Shown: one piece after another, positions 45,480 through 57,081 of the stretch
Layout: every line of letters begins with the position of its first letter
Position numbering within the stretch: position 1 is the stretch's first letter
From: Pseudomonas sp. B20(2017)
Lineage (GTDB): Bacteria > Pseudomonadota > Gammaproteobacteria > Pseudomonadales > Pseudomonadaceae
Assembly: GCF_002113125.1 (NCBI RefSeq)
Contig: NZ_NEJP01000007.1
Location: 124,001-188,000, forward strand
Reading direction: 5' to 3'
Length of the DNA: 64,000 nucleotides
Position numbers and translations under genes: made by a program
Notes under the pieces: model-generated
The model's database searches: none
What the model saw: only the letters and a program-made list of their open reading frames with translations
What the model was told of the DNA's origin: nothing

Positions 45480-47414
45480 TCAGGCCCGGAACTGCCCCAG
45501 ACTCGCCTTGAGCTGCGCCGCCAGACCATCCAGCACCTTGCCGCTGGCCGTGGTCTCGACCACCGCCTGAGCGGCTTTCTCGGCCTGGGCATGAATCGTC
45601 TCGACGCGCCCACGCACAGCCTGCGCGCCTTGCGCCTGATGCGCCGCTGCTTGAGTCGCCAGACCAATCGCCGCATGCACCTGCTCGACCGACGCCTGCA
45701 CCGACTGCTGCAACCGCGCGCTGTCACGCAGCACCAGCAAGCCTTCGCTGGCCTGACGCCCGGCCTGACCGATCGCCTCGACCGCCTCACGGGCGCCCTG
45801 CTGCAAGGCCACGATGTGCGCCTGAATGTCGCCGGTGGAGCTTTGGGTCTTGCTTGCCAGCGCCCGCACTTCATCCGCCACCACTGCAAACCCGCGTCCG
45901 GTTTCACCGGCCCGGGCCGCTTCGATGGCCGCGTTGAGCGCCAGCAGGTTGGTCTGCTCGGCGATGCCGTGAATCACGGTCAGCACCACTTCGATCTGCT
46001 CGCTCTGCTGCGCCAGCCGTTCGATGACTTTCGCCCCGGTATCGACCTGCCCCGCCAGCGCCTCGATCAGGCTGCCGACCTTCGCCGAGGTGCGAGTGTT
46101 CTCATCAGTGGCCTGGCGAATATCCACAACCTGCTTCAGCGCCGCCTGCATCGCATGGCTTTCCGACTGCGCCTCATCAGCCATTTGCGACAGTGCCCGC
46201 AGACTTTCGGCCACTTCATCACGCTGCATCCCGGCCGCCGCATCGGCACCCGCGTTGCGTAGGGTCATGGCGCCGATTTCCACACCGGTACGCTGAGCCA
46301 CATCCCCGGCCTCGCGCACGATCGGCTGCAACTTGTCCACAAAGCGGTTGACCGCCGAGGCCATGTCGCCGATTTCGTCCTTGCTGTTGATCTGCACACG
46401 CTTGGTCAGATCGCCCTCGCCTGCTGCAAGATCATCCATGGCGGCATTGAGCATTTTCAGGCGATTGACCACTCGATGACCGAGCACCACCGCCAGCAGC
46501 AACAGGACCCCGGCACCCACCAGCGCCAAGCCCATGCCGATACGCCAGCGCAGAGTTGCTGCTGCGTCCTGTACGGTACTGGTGGTGTTGGCCTTCATCT
46601 CGGCAGCCGTGGATTGCGCCGATTGCAGGCGCGCACGCATGGCGGTGGCACTGTCGGCAGCGGCACCCTTGAGGCTGTCGCCGACCAATTGATCACTGCT
46701 GGCAATCAACGCCGTGAAGCGCTGATCGAGCGCCGCCAGATCGGTTTCGACCGAAGCCGTCGAGACGCCCATCAGCACCTTGCCGATTTCCACGCCATTG
46801 GGGTTGATCGAGGCTTCGAGGTAGTAGACCGACGGATCGTTCTTCGCCGCATCCAGCACCTTGTCCAGCGCCCGCTCACCCTGACCTTTTTCCAAAAGGG
46901 CCTTGTTGATCGGGTTTTCGCGGTTGAGGTAGCGAGTCAGATGCTGGCCGGTGGCGTCGTCATACACCACGAACAGCACGTTGGGATTGCGCTGGGCCCG
47001 GCGGGCGAATTCGGACAGGGTCGGCACGTCACTGTCCCACATGGCGCGGGGCGCCACCGAGGCCAGCAACTGGGCCATGTCATTGGCCGAATCCTTCAGG
47101 TCTTTTTCCAGGGTCGCACGCAGCTGCGCCTGCTCTTCCTTCAGACGCGAGGAAAGACCGGCGGTAAGACGCTGACGAGTACTTGAGGAGAGATTGTCGA
47201 GGCTCGACGTGACCTCGCGCCCGGCCTGCTCCAGCTCATCGGACAATTTCTGGCTGTCGGCGCCCAGGCGAGTGCCGAGATCGGCTTCCAGCGCAGTGAC
47301 GGTGCTCCGCGTCAGGGCGACGGCCACCAGCACTTGCACCAAAAGGGCGATACCAAGGGTAACGAACACGGGCCGCAACAGACGGCTTTGTAACAGTGAG
47401 AGAACGGCTGACAC
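45480..47414 (-). CDS. methyl-accepting chemotaxis protein
   Basis: A 644-residue chemoreceptor. First membrane segment at about residues 15-33 ([20 protein letters not shown]), a long periplasmic part of about 260 residues with helical ends and a middle of PAS/Cache-like character ([21 protein letters not shown]), second membrane segment near residue 295 ([19 protein letters not shown]), HAMP domain and the cytosolic coiled coil with the signalling tip [19 protein letters not shown] near residue 485. The ligand is not predictable. I prefer GTG at 47414 with GAGGGA upstream; ATG at 47441 gives nine more residues. No CheR-docking pentapeptide is seen at the C-terminus. Monocistronic. Confidence 0.93.
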   Translation of the reverse strand: MSAVLSLLQSRLLRPVFVTLGIALLVQVLVAVALTRSTVTALEADLGTRLGADSQKLSDELEQAGREVTSSLDNLSSSTRQRLTAGLSSRLKEEQAQLRATLEKDLKDSANDMAQLLASVAPRAMWDSDVPTLSEFARRAQRNPNVLFVVYDDATGQHLTRYLNRENPINKALLEKGQGERALDKVLDAAKNDPSVYYLEASINPNGVEIGKVLMGVSTASVETDLAALDQRFTALIASSDQLVGDSLKGAAADSATAMRARLQSAQSTAAEMKANTTSTVQDAAATLRWRIGMGLALVGAGVLLLLAVVLGHRVVNRLKMLNAAMDDLAAGEGDLTKRVQINSKDEIGDMASAVNRFVDKLQPIVREAGDVAQRTGVEIGAMTLRNAGADAAAGMQRDEVAESLRALSQMADEAQSESHAMQAALKQVVDIRQATDENTRTSAKVGSLIEALAGQVDTGAKVIERLAQQSEQIEVVLTVIHGIAEQTNLLALNAAIEAARAGETGRGFAVVADEVRALASKTQSSTGDIQAHIVALQQGAREAVEAIGQAGRQASEGLLVLRDSARLQQSVQASVEQVHAAIGLATQAAAHQAQGAQAVRGRVETIHAQAEKAAQAVVETTASGKVLDGLAAQLKASLGQFRA

Positions 47415-47506
47415 TGTGAATCCCTCTACTTCTGACGCCATTAATTTGATGGCACTCTTGTAGGCAGAATCACAGCAAAGGTCATGCCGTCCAACAGGCA
47501 TAAACG

Positions 47507-47540
47507 ACAAAGGCCCCGATGAAGGGGCCTTTGTGTTTTT
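47507..47540 (-). terminator. terminator after purA
   Basis: Stem ACAAAGGCCCC / GGGGCCTTTGT with loop TTCATC (minus strand), 15 bp beyond the purA stop and followed by a modest T-rich stretch. Confidence 0.8.
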
Positions 47541-47554
47541 ACATCAACGACTTA

Positions 47555-48898
<1,344 letters not shown>

Positions 48899-50086
48899 TC
48901 AAGAAGCCAGTGGCGATACTTGCCAAAGCCCGTTCTGCTGGATCAATTGCCGGTCGCAGTCCGCATCACGGGCGGCGGCCAAAGGTTGTCCAGGCAATGC
49001 CTGAACGACACGCTGACCCTCACTGCGCAACTGGCAAACCTGCTGCCAGAGTGCCGCGTCCGTACTGTCAGGCATCCAGATACCGCCAGACGGTAGCTCG
49101 ATCTCAGCACGCCCCAGGGTCACCAGGGTTTTCAAATCGGTGGAGAAGCCGGTGGCCGGACGGGCGCGACCGAAGTCGGCGCCGATGTCGTCGTATCGAC
49201 CGCCCTGGGCGATGGACTGACCAACACCCGGCACGAATACCGCGAACACCACACCGGTGTGGTAGTGATAACCGCGCAGCTCGCCCAGGTCGAAATACAG
49301 CGGCAGCTCCGGGAAACGCACCGACAGACGCTCGGCGATCGCCAGCAAATCTTCCAGCGCCGCCAGTACCGGGGCCGGCGCATTGGCCAGGCGCTCGCGG
49401 GCAGCGGTCAGGACTTCACGGCCACCGCACAGATCGACCAGCGCACGCAACATGCCGGACAGATCGGCCGGCAGGCCTTCGGTCAAGGTAATGACCTCGT
49501 CGATGGCCTTGCGTTGCAACGCATCGAACAGTTGCTGCTCGACTTCACCCGACAGACCGGCCGCCTGGGCCAGACCGCGGTAGATGCCGACATGTCCCAG
49601 GTCCATGTGCACGTCCGGCACATCGGCCAGTTGCAGCATGGCCAGCATCAGGCTGATGACTTCAACGTCGCTGCTCGGGCTCGCATCACCGTACAACTCG
49701 GCGCCCAACTGGATCGGGCTGCGCGAGGACGACAAGGCACGCGGCTGGGCATGCAGCACGCTGCCGGCGTAGCACAGACGGCTCGGGCCTTCGCGACGCA
49801 GGGTGTGCGCATCGATGCGCGCCACTTGCGGCGTGATGTCAGCACGGAAACCCATCTGCCGGCCCGATTGCGGGTCGATGACCTTGAAGGTACGCAGATC
49901 CAGGTCCTGGCCCGCGCCGGTCAGCAGGGATTCCAGGTACTCGATATGGGGAGTCACGACAAACTCGTAACCCCAGCTCTGGAACAGATCCAACACCTGA
50001 CGACGCGCGACTTCAATGCGCGCCGCTTCCGGTGGCAGTACTTCTTCGATGCCATCTGGCAGCAGCCAGCGGTCTACCGTTGCCAT
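48899..50086 (-). CDS. hisZ: ATP phosphoribosyltransferase regulatory subunit HisZ
   Basis: A 395-residue class-II aminoacyl-tRNA-synthetase-like protein, homologous to the HisRS catalytic core but lacking the C-terminal anticodon-binding domain. It partners the short form of HisG in the first step of histidine synthesis. Visible: [39 protein letters not shown] near residue 90, [13 protein letters not shown], and [21 protein letters not shown] near residue 290. AAGGGGAA lies upstream of ATG 50086; the frame's further 26 codons upstream are out of family. hisG is elsewhere, which is usual in Pseudomonas. Confidence 0.93.
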   Translation of the reverse strand: MATVDRWLLPDGIEEVLPPEAARIEVARRQVLDLFQSWGYEFVVTPHIEYLESLLTGAGQDLDLRTFKVIDPQSGRQMGFRADITPQVARIDAHTLRREGPSRLCYAGSVLHAQPRALSSSRSPIQLGAELYGDASPSSDVEVISLMLAMLQLADVPDVHMDLGHVGIYRGLAQAAGLSGEVEQQLFDALQRKAIDEVITLTEGLPADLSGMLRALVDLCGGREVLTAARERLANAPAPVLAALEDLLAIAERLSVRFPELPLYFDLGELRGYHYHTGVVFAVFVPGVGQSIAQGGRYDDIGADFGRARPATGFSTDLKTLVTLGRAEIELPSGGIWMPDSTDAALWQQVCQLRSEGQRVVQALPGQPLAAARDADCDRQLIQQNGLWQVSPLAS

Positions 50087-50291
50087 TACGCCATTCCCCT
50101 TAGATCCGGGCGGCCTGCCCGAGGGCGAGCCTTGAGTGAAGCAGAAAATGACCGGTCCGTTCAAAACGCACGCGCATGAACGACACGGCGAAAGGCCTGT
50201 TACCGGCTTCGCCCGTCACTTTCCTCGAAAAACTGTCGGGCCATTCAACCCGATCCTCTGCAACAAAAACAGCAATCAAACGTGCAGACGC

Positions 50292-50315
50292 AAAAAAGCC
50301 GGGAATTTCCCGGCT
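50292..50315 (-). terminator. terminator after hflC
   Basis: On the minus strand AGCCGGGAAATTCCCGGCT then TTTTTTG. About 85 bp past the hflC stop. Of 50087-50291 I see nothing beyond a probable hisZ promoter. Confidence 0.85.
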
Positions 50316-50399
50316 GCCGCATCATACACACGTTTTCCCAAAGGATCACCCCGCCCGAGGTTTTAGCCGCCGGGCGGAATGATTCAGGTCAACGTGATA

Positions 50400-51269
50400 T
50401 CAAGGCTTGGACTTTTCCAGGTAACGGAAGAAATCGCTGCTTGGGTCGAGGACCAGGACGTCGGATTTGTTCGCGAAGCTTTCACGGTAGGCACGCAGGC
50501 TACGGTAGAAACCGTAAAACTCCTGATCCTGGCCGTAGGCCTTGGAGTAGATCGCAGCGGCCTGGGCGTCGCCGTCACCGCGAATCTCTTCGGATTCACG
50601 ATAGGCTTCAGCCAGCAACACGCGGCGTTGACGATCAGCGTCGGCACGGATGCCTTCGGCCAGCTCGTTACCCTTGGCGCGGTGCTCGCGAGCTTCACGC
50701 TCACGCTCGGTGCTCATACGCTCGAACACGCTACGGTTCACTTCTTTCGGCAGATCGATAGCCTTGACCCGGACATCGACCACTTCGATACCCAGCTCTT
50801 TTTCCGCCATCTTGTTCAGCGACGCGGTGATGTCAGCCATCAGCGCATCACGCTCACCGGACACTACCTCGTGCAAAGTGCGCTTACCGAACTGGTCACG
50901 CAGGCCCGATTCCAGACGACGGGACAGACGCTCGTCGGCAATCTGCTTGAGGCCGGACGTTGCGGTGTAGAAGCGCTCGGCATCTTTCACGCGCCACTTG
51001 GCGTAGGCATCGACCATCACGGCTTTCTTTTCCAGCGTCAGGAAGCGTTGTGTCGGTGCATCCAGCGTCATCAGACGTGCGTCGAATTTACGCACCTGGT
51101 TAACGTAAGGAACCTTCACATGCAGACCCGGCTGAACGTCAGCCTGAACCACGCGACCGAATTGCAGCAACACCGCGCGCTCGGTCTGAGCAACGATGTA
51201 GAAGCAGTTCCAGCCAACCAGTACCACAACAACGCCAACGATCAGGGCGATCAGCGATTTATTGCTCAT
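50400..51269 (-). CDS. hflC: FtsH protease modulator HflC
   Basis: A 289-residue SPFH/band-7 protein with an N-terminal membrane anchor (about residues 7-25, IALIVGVVVVLVGWNCFYIV), then the SPFH domain (AQTERAVLLQFGRVVQAD through about residue 190), and a helical stretch rich in Glu/Arg/Ala (ERMSTEREREAREHRAKGNE) leading into the C-terminal part. HflC and HflK form a large membrane cage that encloses and restrains the FtsH protease. The start shares one base with the hflK stop (TGATG). Confidence 0.96.
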   Translation of the reverse strand: MSNKSLIALIVGVVVVLVGWNCFYIVAQTERAVLLQFGRVVQADVQPGLHVKVPYVNQVRKFDARLMTLDAPTQRFLTLEKKAVMVDAYAKWRVKDAERFYTATSGLKQIADERLSRRLESGLRDQFGKRTLHEVVSGERDALMADITASLNKMAEKELGIEVVDVRVKAIDLPKEVNRSVFERMSTEREREAREHRAKGNELAEGIRADADRQRRVLLAEAYRESEEIRGDGDAQAAAIYSKAYGQDQEFYGFYRSLRAYRESFANKSDVLVLDPSSDFFRYLEKSKP

Positions 51270-52438
51270 CAGCGGGTCTCCCTTGTACGCGACTGCGGCA
51301 GGTCAGTGACATGCGGCGTGACGTCCGTGTTGTTGCTGGCGGCAGCCGAACCGGTGACCGGCGCATTGCTGCCCGAACTGTTCTGAATCATCTTGTCCAA
51401 CGGCAGGTAAAGCAGGTTGCTCTGGCCGTTCTTGTTGCCGGTCACGAGTACCTTGCTGGTGCTGCTGAAGACTTCCTGCATGGTGTCCAGGTACAGACGC
51501 TGACGAGTGACCTCGGGCGCCTTGCGATACTCGGCAACCAGCTTGGTGAAGCGATCCGCCTCACCCTTGGCGCGCGAGACCGTTTCGTCACGGTAGCCAT
51601 TGGCATCTTCAAGGATACGTTGGGCCTGACCACGGGCTTCCGGCACCACGCCGTTGGCGTAGGTTTCAGCCTGGTTGCGCGAACGCTGCTCGTCTTCACG
51701 GGCACGGATCACGTCATCGAAGGCTTCCTGCACTTCACGCGGTGCCGCTGCGCTCTGTACGTTGACCTGGGTGACGGTGATACCGGTGCGATAGGTATCG
51801 AGGAAGCGTTGCAGACGCTCCTTGATCTCGCTGGCCATCAGCTCACGACCTTCGGTCAGCACCTGGTCCATCGCGGTGGAACCCACCACATGGCGCAGCG
51901 CACTGTCGGTCGCATGTTGCAGGCTGATTTCCGGCTGGTCGACGTTCAGCACGAAGTCCTGCAGGTTGCTGATCTTGTACTGCACGGTCAGCGGCACTTC
52001 GACGATGTTCTCGTCTTCGGTCAGCATCTGGCCCTGCTTGGTGTAGGCACGCTCACGCGTGACGTTCTCCATGTACTTCTTGTCGATCGGCGGGAAGTAG
52101 ATGTTCAGGCCGGGACCGACAGTCTCGTAGTACTTGCCGAAGCGCAGCACCACGGCTTGCTCCTGCTCGTCCACGACGTAGACCGCGCTGTACAGCCAGA
52201 CGGCCGCCAGCACGACAAGGCCGATGCCGAGCAGGCCGCCGAAGCCGCCGCTCTTGCCCGAGCCACCACCGTCATCACCGCGTTTTTTTCCACCACCGAA
52301 CAACCCGTTCAGGCTTTCCTGCAGCTTTCGGAAGGCCTCGTCGAGATCCGGCGGTCCCTTGCGGTCGCCGTTGTTGCGACGCTTGCCACCCCAAGGATCC
52401 TGATTGTTCGAGTTGCCACCCGGCTCATTCCAAGCCAT
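51269..52438 (-). CDS. hflK: FtsH protease modulator HflK
   Basis: A 389-residue partner of HflC. The first 60 residues are Gly/Asn-rich and cytosolic (AWNEPGGNSNNQDPWGGKRR and a GGGKKRGDDGGGSGKSGGFGG stretch), followed by a membrane anchor near residues 67-84 (GLLGIGLVVLAAVWLYSAVY), the SPFH domain and a helical region. GGAG lies nine bases before ATG 52438; two upstream in-frame starts are less likely. The C-terminus ends with a Ser/Thr/Asn-rich extension (NSSGSNAPVTGSAAASNNTD). Confidence 0.96.
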   Translation of the reverse strand: MAWNEPGGNSNNQDPWGGKRRNNGDRKGPPDLDEAFRKLQESLNGLFGGGKKRGDDGGGSGKSGGFGGLLGIGLVVLAAVWLYSAVYVVDEQEQAVVLRFGKYYETVGPGLNIYFPPIDKKYMENVTRERAYTKQGQMLTEDENIVEVPLTVQYKISNLQDFVLNVDQPEISLQHATDSALRHVVGSTAMDQVLTEGRELMASEIKERLQRFLDTYRTGITVTQVNVQSAAAPREVQEAFDDVIRAREDEQRSRNQAETYANGVVPEARGQAQRILEDANGYRDETVSRAKGEADRFTKLVAEYRKAPEVTRQRLYLDTMQEVFSSTSKVLVTGNKNGQSNLLYLPLDKMIQNSSGSNAPVTGSAAASNNTDVTPHVTDLPQSRTRETR

Positions 52439-52534
52439 AGCGCTCTCCATCTGATAAAGCAAAGACGCACCCACGGCGCGCCGACCAATGCTACAGAATG
52501 CCTGCCGTTGCGGCACAACCGCTTTGCCAGGCTT

Positions 52535-53836
52535 TTATTGCAAAGTGTGTTGCTCGATGAACTCCGTCGGCACAACGCCTTCACGACTGACCAGTCGATT
52601 GAGCTCCGAGCGTGGCAATCGAACGGCCAGCAAGCTGACCCCTTCTTCGTCGTGTTCTTCTTTCTGCACCGCGCCCAGTTCGAAGAACTGCGCACGCAGA
52701 CGCGCGAACCGCTGAGGCAGGCGCAGGGTTCCCACGAACAGGTCACTGCCCAACAACTCGGCAATCGCCTGCTCGAGCAATTCCAGACCGGTGCCATCAC
52801 GCGCCGACAGCCAGACCCGCTGGGGCTTGCCGTTTTCATCGCGCTGGATTTGTGGCTCAACGCCTTCAAGCAAATCGAGTTTGTTATAGACCTCGAGGAT
52901 CGGCAAGTCCTGGGCACCGATCTCGCCCAGCACCACCATCACCTGCTCGATCTGCAACATGCGATCCGGTTCGGCCGCATCGATCACGTGCAGCAGCAGA
53001 TCGGAGTTGCTCGACTCTTCGAGCGTAGACCGAAATGCCTCGACCAGTTTGTGCGGCAAGTGGCGGATGAAACCCACCGTGTCGGCCAGGACAATCGGCC
53101 CCAGGTCGTCCAGATCCAGACGGCGCAGGGTCGGGTCGAGCGTGGCGAACAGCTGGTCGGCCGCGTACACCTCGGACTTGGTCACGTTATTGAACAGCGT
53201 GGACTTGCCGGCGTTGGTGTATCCCACCAGAGACACAGTTGGGATATCCGCACGCGAGCGGCCGCGACGCGACTGTTCACGCTGGCTGCGCACTTTTTCC
53301 AGCCGGCCCTTGATCTGACGTAGGCGAACCCGCAGCAGTCGCCGGTCGGTTTCGAGCTGGGTTTCACCCGGGCCGCGCATGCCGATGCCGCCACCCTGAC
53401 GCTCAAGGTGAGTCCAGCCGCGAACCAGCCGGGTGCTCATGTGGTCAAGCTGGGCCAGTTCTACCTGGAGCTTGCCCTCATGGGTACGGGCGCGTTGGGC
53501 GAAAATATCGAGAATCAGACCGGTACGGTCAATCACGCGACACTCGAAAACACGTTCGAGGTTACGTTCCTGACTGGGCGTAAGGGTGTGATTGAAAATG
53601 ACCAGATCGGCTTCTTCGGCGTGGACCAGGTCGCGCAGTTCCTCGACCTTGCCGCTGCCAATCAGGTATTTGGCGGTTGGCCGATGACGCGGCACGTTAA
53701 AAAACGCAACGGTCTCGGCGCCAGCCGAATTTGCCAGTTCCTGAAACTCCTGCGGATCTTCGCGCGCCTCAGGGTCCTGTCCATCCAAGTGAACGAGGAT
53801 GACTCGTTCACCACCACCGTGGCGCTCAAAGAACAA
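52535..53836 (-). CDS. hflX: ribosome-associated GTPase HflX
   Basis: A 433-residue GTPase that splits stalled 70S ribosomes, for example in heat stress. An N-terminal HflX domain (VHLDGQDPEAREDPQEFQELA, then RHRPTAKYLIGSGKVEEL) and a coiled linker containing RGPGETQLETDRRLLR precede the G domain: G1 GYTNAGKST near residue 207, G3 DTVGFIRHLP, G4 NKLD. The start is TTG at 53836, six bases after AGGAG; no ATG exists nearby in the right place, and MFFERHGGGERV is a familiar N-terminus for Pseudomonas HflX. Twelve bases from hfq. Confidence 0.95.
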   Translation of the reverse strand: MFFERHGGGERVILVHLDGQDPEAREDPQEFQELANSAGAETVAFFNVPRHRPTAKYLIGSGKVEELRDLVHAEEADLVIFNHTLTPSQERNLERVFECRVIDRTGLILDIFAQRARTHEGKLQVELAQLDHMSTRLVRGWTHLERQGGGIGMRGPGETQLETDRRLLRVRLRQIKGRLEKVRSQREQSRRGRSRADIPTVSLVGYTNAGKSTLFNNVTKSEVYAADQLFATLDPTLRRLDLDDLGPIVLADTVGFIRHLPHKLVEAFRSTLEESSNSDLLLHVIDAAEPDRMLQIEQVMVVLGEIGAQDLPILEVYNKLDLLEGVEPQIQRDENGKPQRVWLSARDGTGLELLEQAIAELLGSDLFVGTLRLPQRFARLRAQFFELGAVQKEEHDEEGVSLLAVRLPRSELNRLVSREGVVPTEFIEQHTLQ

Positions 53837-53848
53837 AGGAGACTCCTA

Positions 53849-54109
53849 TCAGGCGTTACCTGGCTCAGCGTCACCTGCTTCGGATTCGGTTGCGCTTGGC
53901 AGACGAATTGGACGAACCGGCACGACTGTAGAGATAGCGTGTTTGTAAACCATCTGGCTGACGGTGTTCTTCAGCAGGATAACGAACTGGTCGAACGACT
54001 CGATCGTGCCTTGCAGTTTGATCCCGTTCACCAGGTAGATGGAAACCCCCACTTTCTCTTTACGTAAAGTATTCAAGTAAGGGTCTTGTAGCGAATGCCC
54101 TTTTGACAT
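53849..54109 (-). CDS. hfq: RNA chaperone Hfq
   Basis: An 86-residue Hfq. N-terminal [26 protein letters not shown] with the Sm1 motif, then the Sm2 motif [20 protein letters not shown], whose YKHAIST supplies the proximal RNA-binding residues, and a short C-terminal tail ([10 protein letters not shown]), shorter than in E. coli. As a hexamer it pairs small RNAs with mRNAs. AAGGAG lies eight bases before ATG 54109; the first in-frame ATG, three codons upstream, is rejected. In the miaA-hfq-hflX order common to Gammaproteobacteria. Confidence 0.98.
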   Translation of the reverse strand: MSKGHSLQDPYLNTLRKEKVGVSIYLVNGIKLQGTIESFDQFVILLKNTVSQMVYKHAISTVVPVRPIRLPSATESEAGDAEPGNA

Positions 54110-54202
54110 GTGCCGCACTCCTTTAAGGATTCAATATAAAAAATAGGTAAACAGATGGCTTTTGCCGCCACACCCCCAAGGATAGACGGCAATTGCAAGG
54201 AC

Positions 54203-55174
54203 TCAGCTCAATATGGAGATCGTCCCAAGGTATTTCAAGGCGCGTGGCAGATTGTCGCAATCCAGACTGTCGAGCCAGTGTAAATCTTTCCAGCTGCGCA
54301 GCCAGGTGAACTGGCGTTTGGCCAATTGGCGCGTGGCGATGATGCCCCGTTCCTGCATCTCGGCCGACGTCAGCTTGCCATCCAGGAAGTCCCAGACCTG
54401 GCGGTAGCCTACCGCACGTATAGACGGCAACCCGGCATGCAGGTCACTTCTATTACGCAGGGCTACGACCTCGTCGATGAATCCCTGTTCCAGCATATTT
54501 GTGAATCTTTGTTTAATGCGCTCGTGCAGTACCTGCCGATTAGTTGGAGCAATCGCCAGGTTCGCGACAGTATAGGGCAATTGTTGCAGTCCCGATGCGG
54601 CCGCTTCAGCACTTTGCGCAGATTGTTGCAGGCGCAGCGCAGTCATGCTCTGACCGCTGACCCGGTAAACTTCCAGCGCACGACTCAGTCGTTGTGGATC
54701 GTTCGGATGGATGCGTGCCGCCGACTCCGGATCGATGACCGCCAGTTGCTCGTGCAGGGCTTGCCAGCCAAGGCGTGCAGCCTCTTCTTCAATCTGCGCG
54801 CGAACCTCGGGATCGGCCGCCGGCATGTCCGCCAGACCTTCGATCAAAGCCTTGTAATAGAGCATCGTGCCGCCCACCAGCAGCGGAATTTTTCCGCGTG
54901 CGGTGATCTCGGCCATGGCCTCCAGCGCATCGCGACGGAAATCTGCGGCCGAATAGGCTTCGGCCGGGTCGAGAATGTCGATCAGCCGGTGGGGAAACTC
55001 GGCCAGCAGCTCTTTGGACGGTTTGGCGGTGCCGATGTCCATGCCGCGATAGACCAGCGCCGAATCGACGCTGATCAGCTCGCACGGCAGCACCTTGGTC
55101 AGCTCGATGGCCAGGTCGGTCTTGCCCGCAGCGGTCGGGCCCATCAGGAAAATCGCTGGAGGAAGCTGGCTCAT
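54203..55174 (-). CDS. miaA: tRNA dimethylallyltransferase
   Basis: A 323-residue MiaA. Adds the dimethylallyl group to A37 of tRNAs reading UNN codons. P-loop [14 protein letters not shown] near residue 13, the [19 protein letters not shown] segment near residue 37 and [14 protein letters not shown] near residue 98 are family signatures; ARRQ-like substrate-handling residues follow in [14 protein letters not shown] near residue 280. The ATG at 55174 shares one base with the mutL stop (TGATG). Confidence 0.97.
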   Translation of the reverse strand: MSQLPPAIFLMGPTAAGKTDLAIELTKVLPCELISVDSALVYRGMDIGTAKPSKELLAEFPHRLIDILDPAEAYSAADFRRDALEAMAEITARGKIPLLVGGTMLYYKALIEGLADMPAADPEVRAQIEEEAARLGWQALHEQLAVIDPESAARIHPNDPQRLSRALEVYRVSGQSMTALRLQQSAQSAEAAASGLQQLPYTVANLAIAPTNRQVLHERIKQRFTNMLEQGFIDEVVALRNRSDLHAGLPSIRAVGYRQVWDFLDGKLTSAEMQERGIIATRQLAKRQFTWLRSWKDLHWLDSLDCDNLPRALKYLGTISILS

Positions 55175-57081
55175 CAACGACCGCGCAGGAACAGTTTGTC
55201 CAGATCGTCCAGGCCCAGTTGGGTCCAGGTCGGTCGGCCATGGTTGCATTGACCGCTGCGCTCGGTGTTTTCCATGTCACGCAGCAGGCCGTTCATTTCC
55301 GGCAGGGCCAGGCGCCGGTTGGCGCGGATCGCGCCGTGGCAGGCCATGGTGCCGAGCAGTTCGTTCAGATGCGCCTGGATCCGGTCGCTGGTGCCGTATT
55401 CCATCAAATCCGACAGGACATCGCCCACCAGACGGTTGGCTTCGGCCTGCTTGAGCAGGGCCGGGATCTGCCGGATGGCCAGGGTTTCCGGGCCAAGGCG
55501 CTGCAATTCAAAACCGAGGCGCTGGAACCACGCCGCATGTTCTTCGGCGCAATCGGCCTCGCGCTGACTGACCGCCAGCGATTCCGGCACCAGCAGCGGC
55601 TGACCGCTCAGGCCTTCGCTGGCCATAGCGATCTTCAAACGTTCATACATGATCCGCTCGTGCGCGGCGTGCATGTCCACCAAAACCAGGCCCTGGGCGT
55701 TCTCGGACAGAATGTAGATTCCCTTGAGCTGCGCCAGCGCGTAACCCAGCGGCGGAATGTCTTCCTGACCGGCCGGCAGCGCGTTGGCATTCGCTTCAGG
55801 CAGCGGTGCGAAAAACTCGCGGTACGCGGCCTGTGCCTCGGCAACTGGTACGGTAGATTGCGGACGCGGCGTGTATTGATACTGATAAGCGCCGCCAGCG
55901 CTGGCACCCGACGAGGTATTGAAGGCCGGTTGCGCCTGCGGTTGTTCCAGTAACGCGTTGGCCGCCAGACGCATTTCGCCCTGCGGCCCGAACTCACCGG
56001 CTTCAAGACCGGTTGGCCGGACGATCGCGGTAGTGACCGAACCGGCAAGCTGATCTTCCGGCCGCACATCGCCGAGGGCACGGTGCAAGGTGCCATACAG
56101 GAAGTCATGCACCATACGCCCGTCACGGAAGCGCACTTCGTGTTTGGTCGGATGCACGTTGACGTCGACCGCTGCCGGATCGACCTCGAAAAACAGCGCG
56201 AACGTCGGGTGCCGGCCATTGAACAGCACATCGCGATAAGCCTGACGCACCGCGTGGGCCACCAGTTTGTCGCGCACCGCACGGCCGTTGACGAAGAAAT
56301 ACTGCAAGTCCGCCTGACTGCGGTTGAAGGTCGGCAGACCGACCCAGCCCCACAAATGCAGGCCATTGCGCTCGATTTCGATCGGCAGCGCCTGCTCAAG
56401 GAAGCCCGAACCGCAAATCGCCGCCACACGCCGGGCACGGGCCGCATCATCGTGGGCTTCGTGCAGACTGAGGATGGTCTTGCCGTTGTGGCGCAAGTGG
56501 AAGGCCACGTCGAAACGCGCCAGTGCCAGACGCTTGATCACTTCCTGCAGGTGATCGAATTCGGTTTTTTCGGTCTTGAGGAATTTGCGTCGCGCCGGGG
56601 TGTTGAAGAACAGGTCACGGACTTCCACCGAAGTGCCGACCGGGTGCGCCGCTGGCTGCACGCGGGGCGCCATGTCACGGCCTTCGGTCTCGACCTGCCA
56701 GGCCTGATCGGCGTCGCGGGTACGCGAGGTCAGGGTCAGACGCGCCACGGAGCTGATCGAAGCCAAAGCCTCGCCCCGGAAACCCAGGCTCATCACCTGT
56801 TCGAGGTCTTCCAGATTACGGATCTTGCTGGTGGCGTGACGAGCCAGTGCCAGCGGCAGATCATCGGCAGAGATGCCGCTGCCATCGTCGCGCACCCGCA
56901 GCAGTTTGACGCCGCCCTGCTCGACATCGACGTCGATACGTCTGGCGCCGGAGTCGAGGCTGTTTTCCAGCAACTCCTTGATCACCGAAGCCGGGCGTTC
57001 GACCACCTCACCGGCGGCAATCTGGTTCGCCAGCCGCGGGCTGAGCAGTTCGATGCGGGCAGCGTTCAGGACCTGATTCAT
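55174..57081 (-). CDS. mutL: DNA mismatch repair protein MutL
   Basis: A 635-residue MutL. N-terminal GHKL ATPase: [34 protein letters not shown], and [14 protein letters not shown] Gln/Pro/Ala-rich linker (about 360-440) leads to the C-terminal dimerisation domain. That domain has the motif [12 protein letters not shown] near residue 480, matching the metal-binding DQHA(x)2E(x)4E endonuclease motif found in MutL of bacteria that lack MutH. It links MutS mismatch recognition to strand incision. ATG at 57081 overlaps the amiB stop by four bases. Confidence 0.96.
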   Translation of the reverse strand: MNQVLNAARIELLSPRLANQIAAGEVVERPASVIKELLENSLDSGARRIDVDVEQGGVKLLRVRDDGSGISADDLPLALARHATSKIRNLEDLEQVMSLGFRGEALASISSVARLTLTSRTRDADQAWQVETEGRDMAPRVQPAAHPVGTSVEVRDLFFNTPARRKFLKTEKTEFDHLQEVIKRLALARFDVAFHLRHNGKTILSLHEAHDDAARARRVAAICGSGFLEQALPIEIERNGLHLWGWVGLPTFNRSQADLQYFFVNGRAVRDKLVAHAVRQAYRDVLFNGRHPTFALFFEVDPAAVDVNVHPTKHEVRFRDGRMVHDFLYGTLHRALGDVRPEDQLAGSVTTAIVRPTGLEAGEFGPQGEMRLAANALLEQPQAQPAFNTSSGASAGGAYQYQYTPRPQSTVPVAEAQAAYREFFAPLPEANANALPAGQEDIPPLGYALAQLKGIYILSENAQGLVLVDMHAAHERIMYERLKIAMASEGLSGQPLLVPESLAVSQREADCAEEHAAWFQRLGFELQRLGPETLAIRQIPALLKQAEANRLVGDVLSDLMEYGTSDRIQAHLNELLGTMACHGAIRANRRLALPEMNGLLRDMENTERSGQCNHGRPTWTQLGLDDLDKLFLRGR

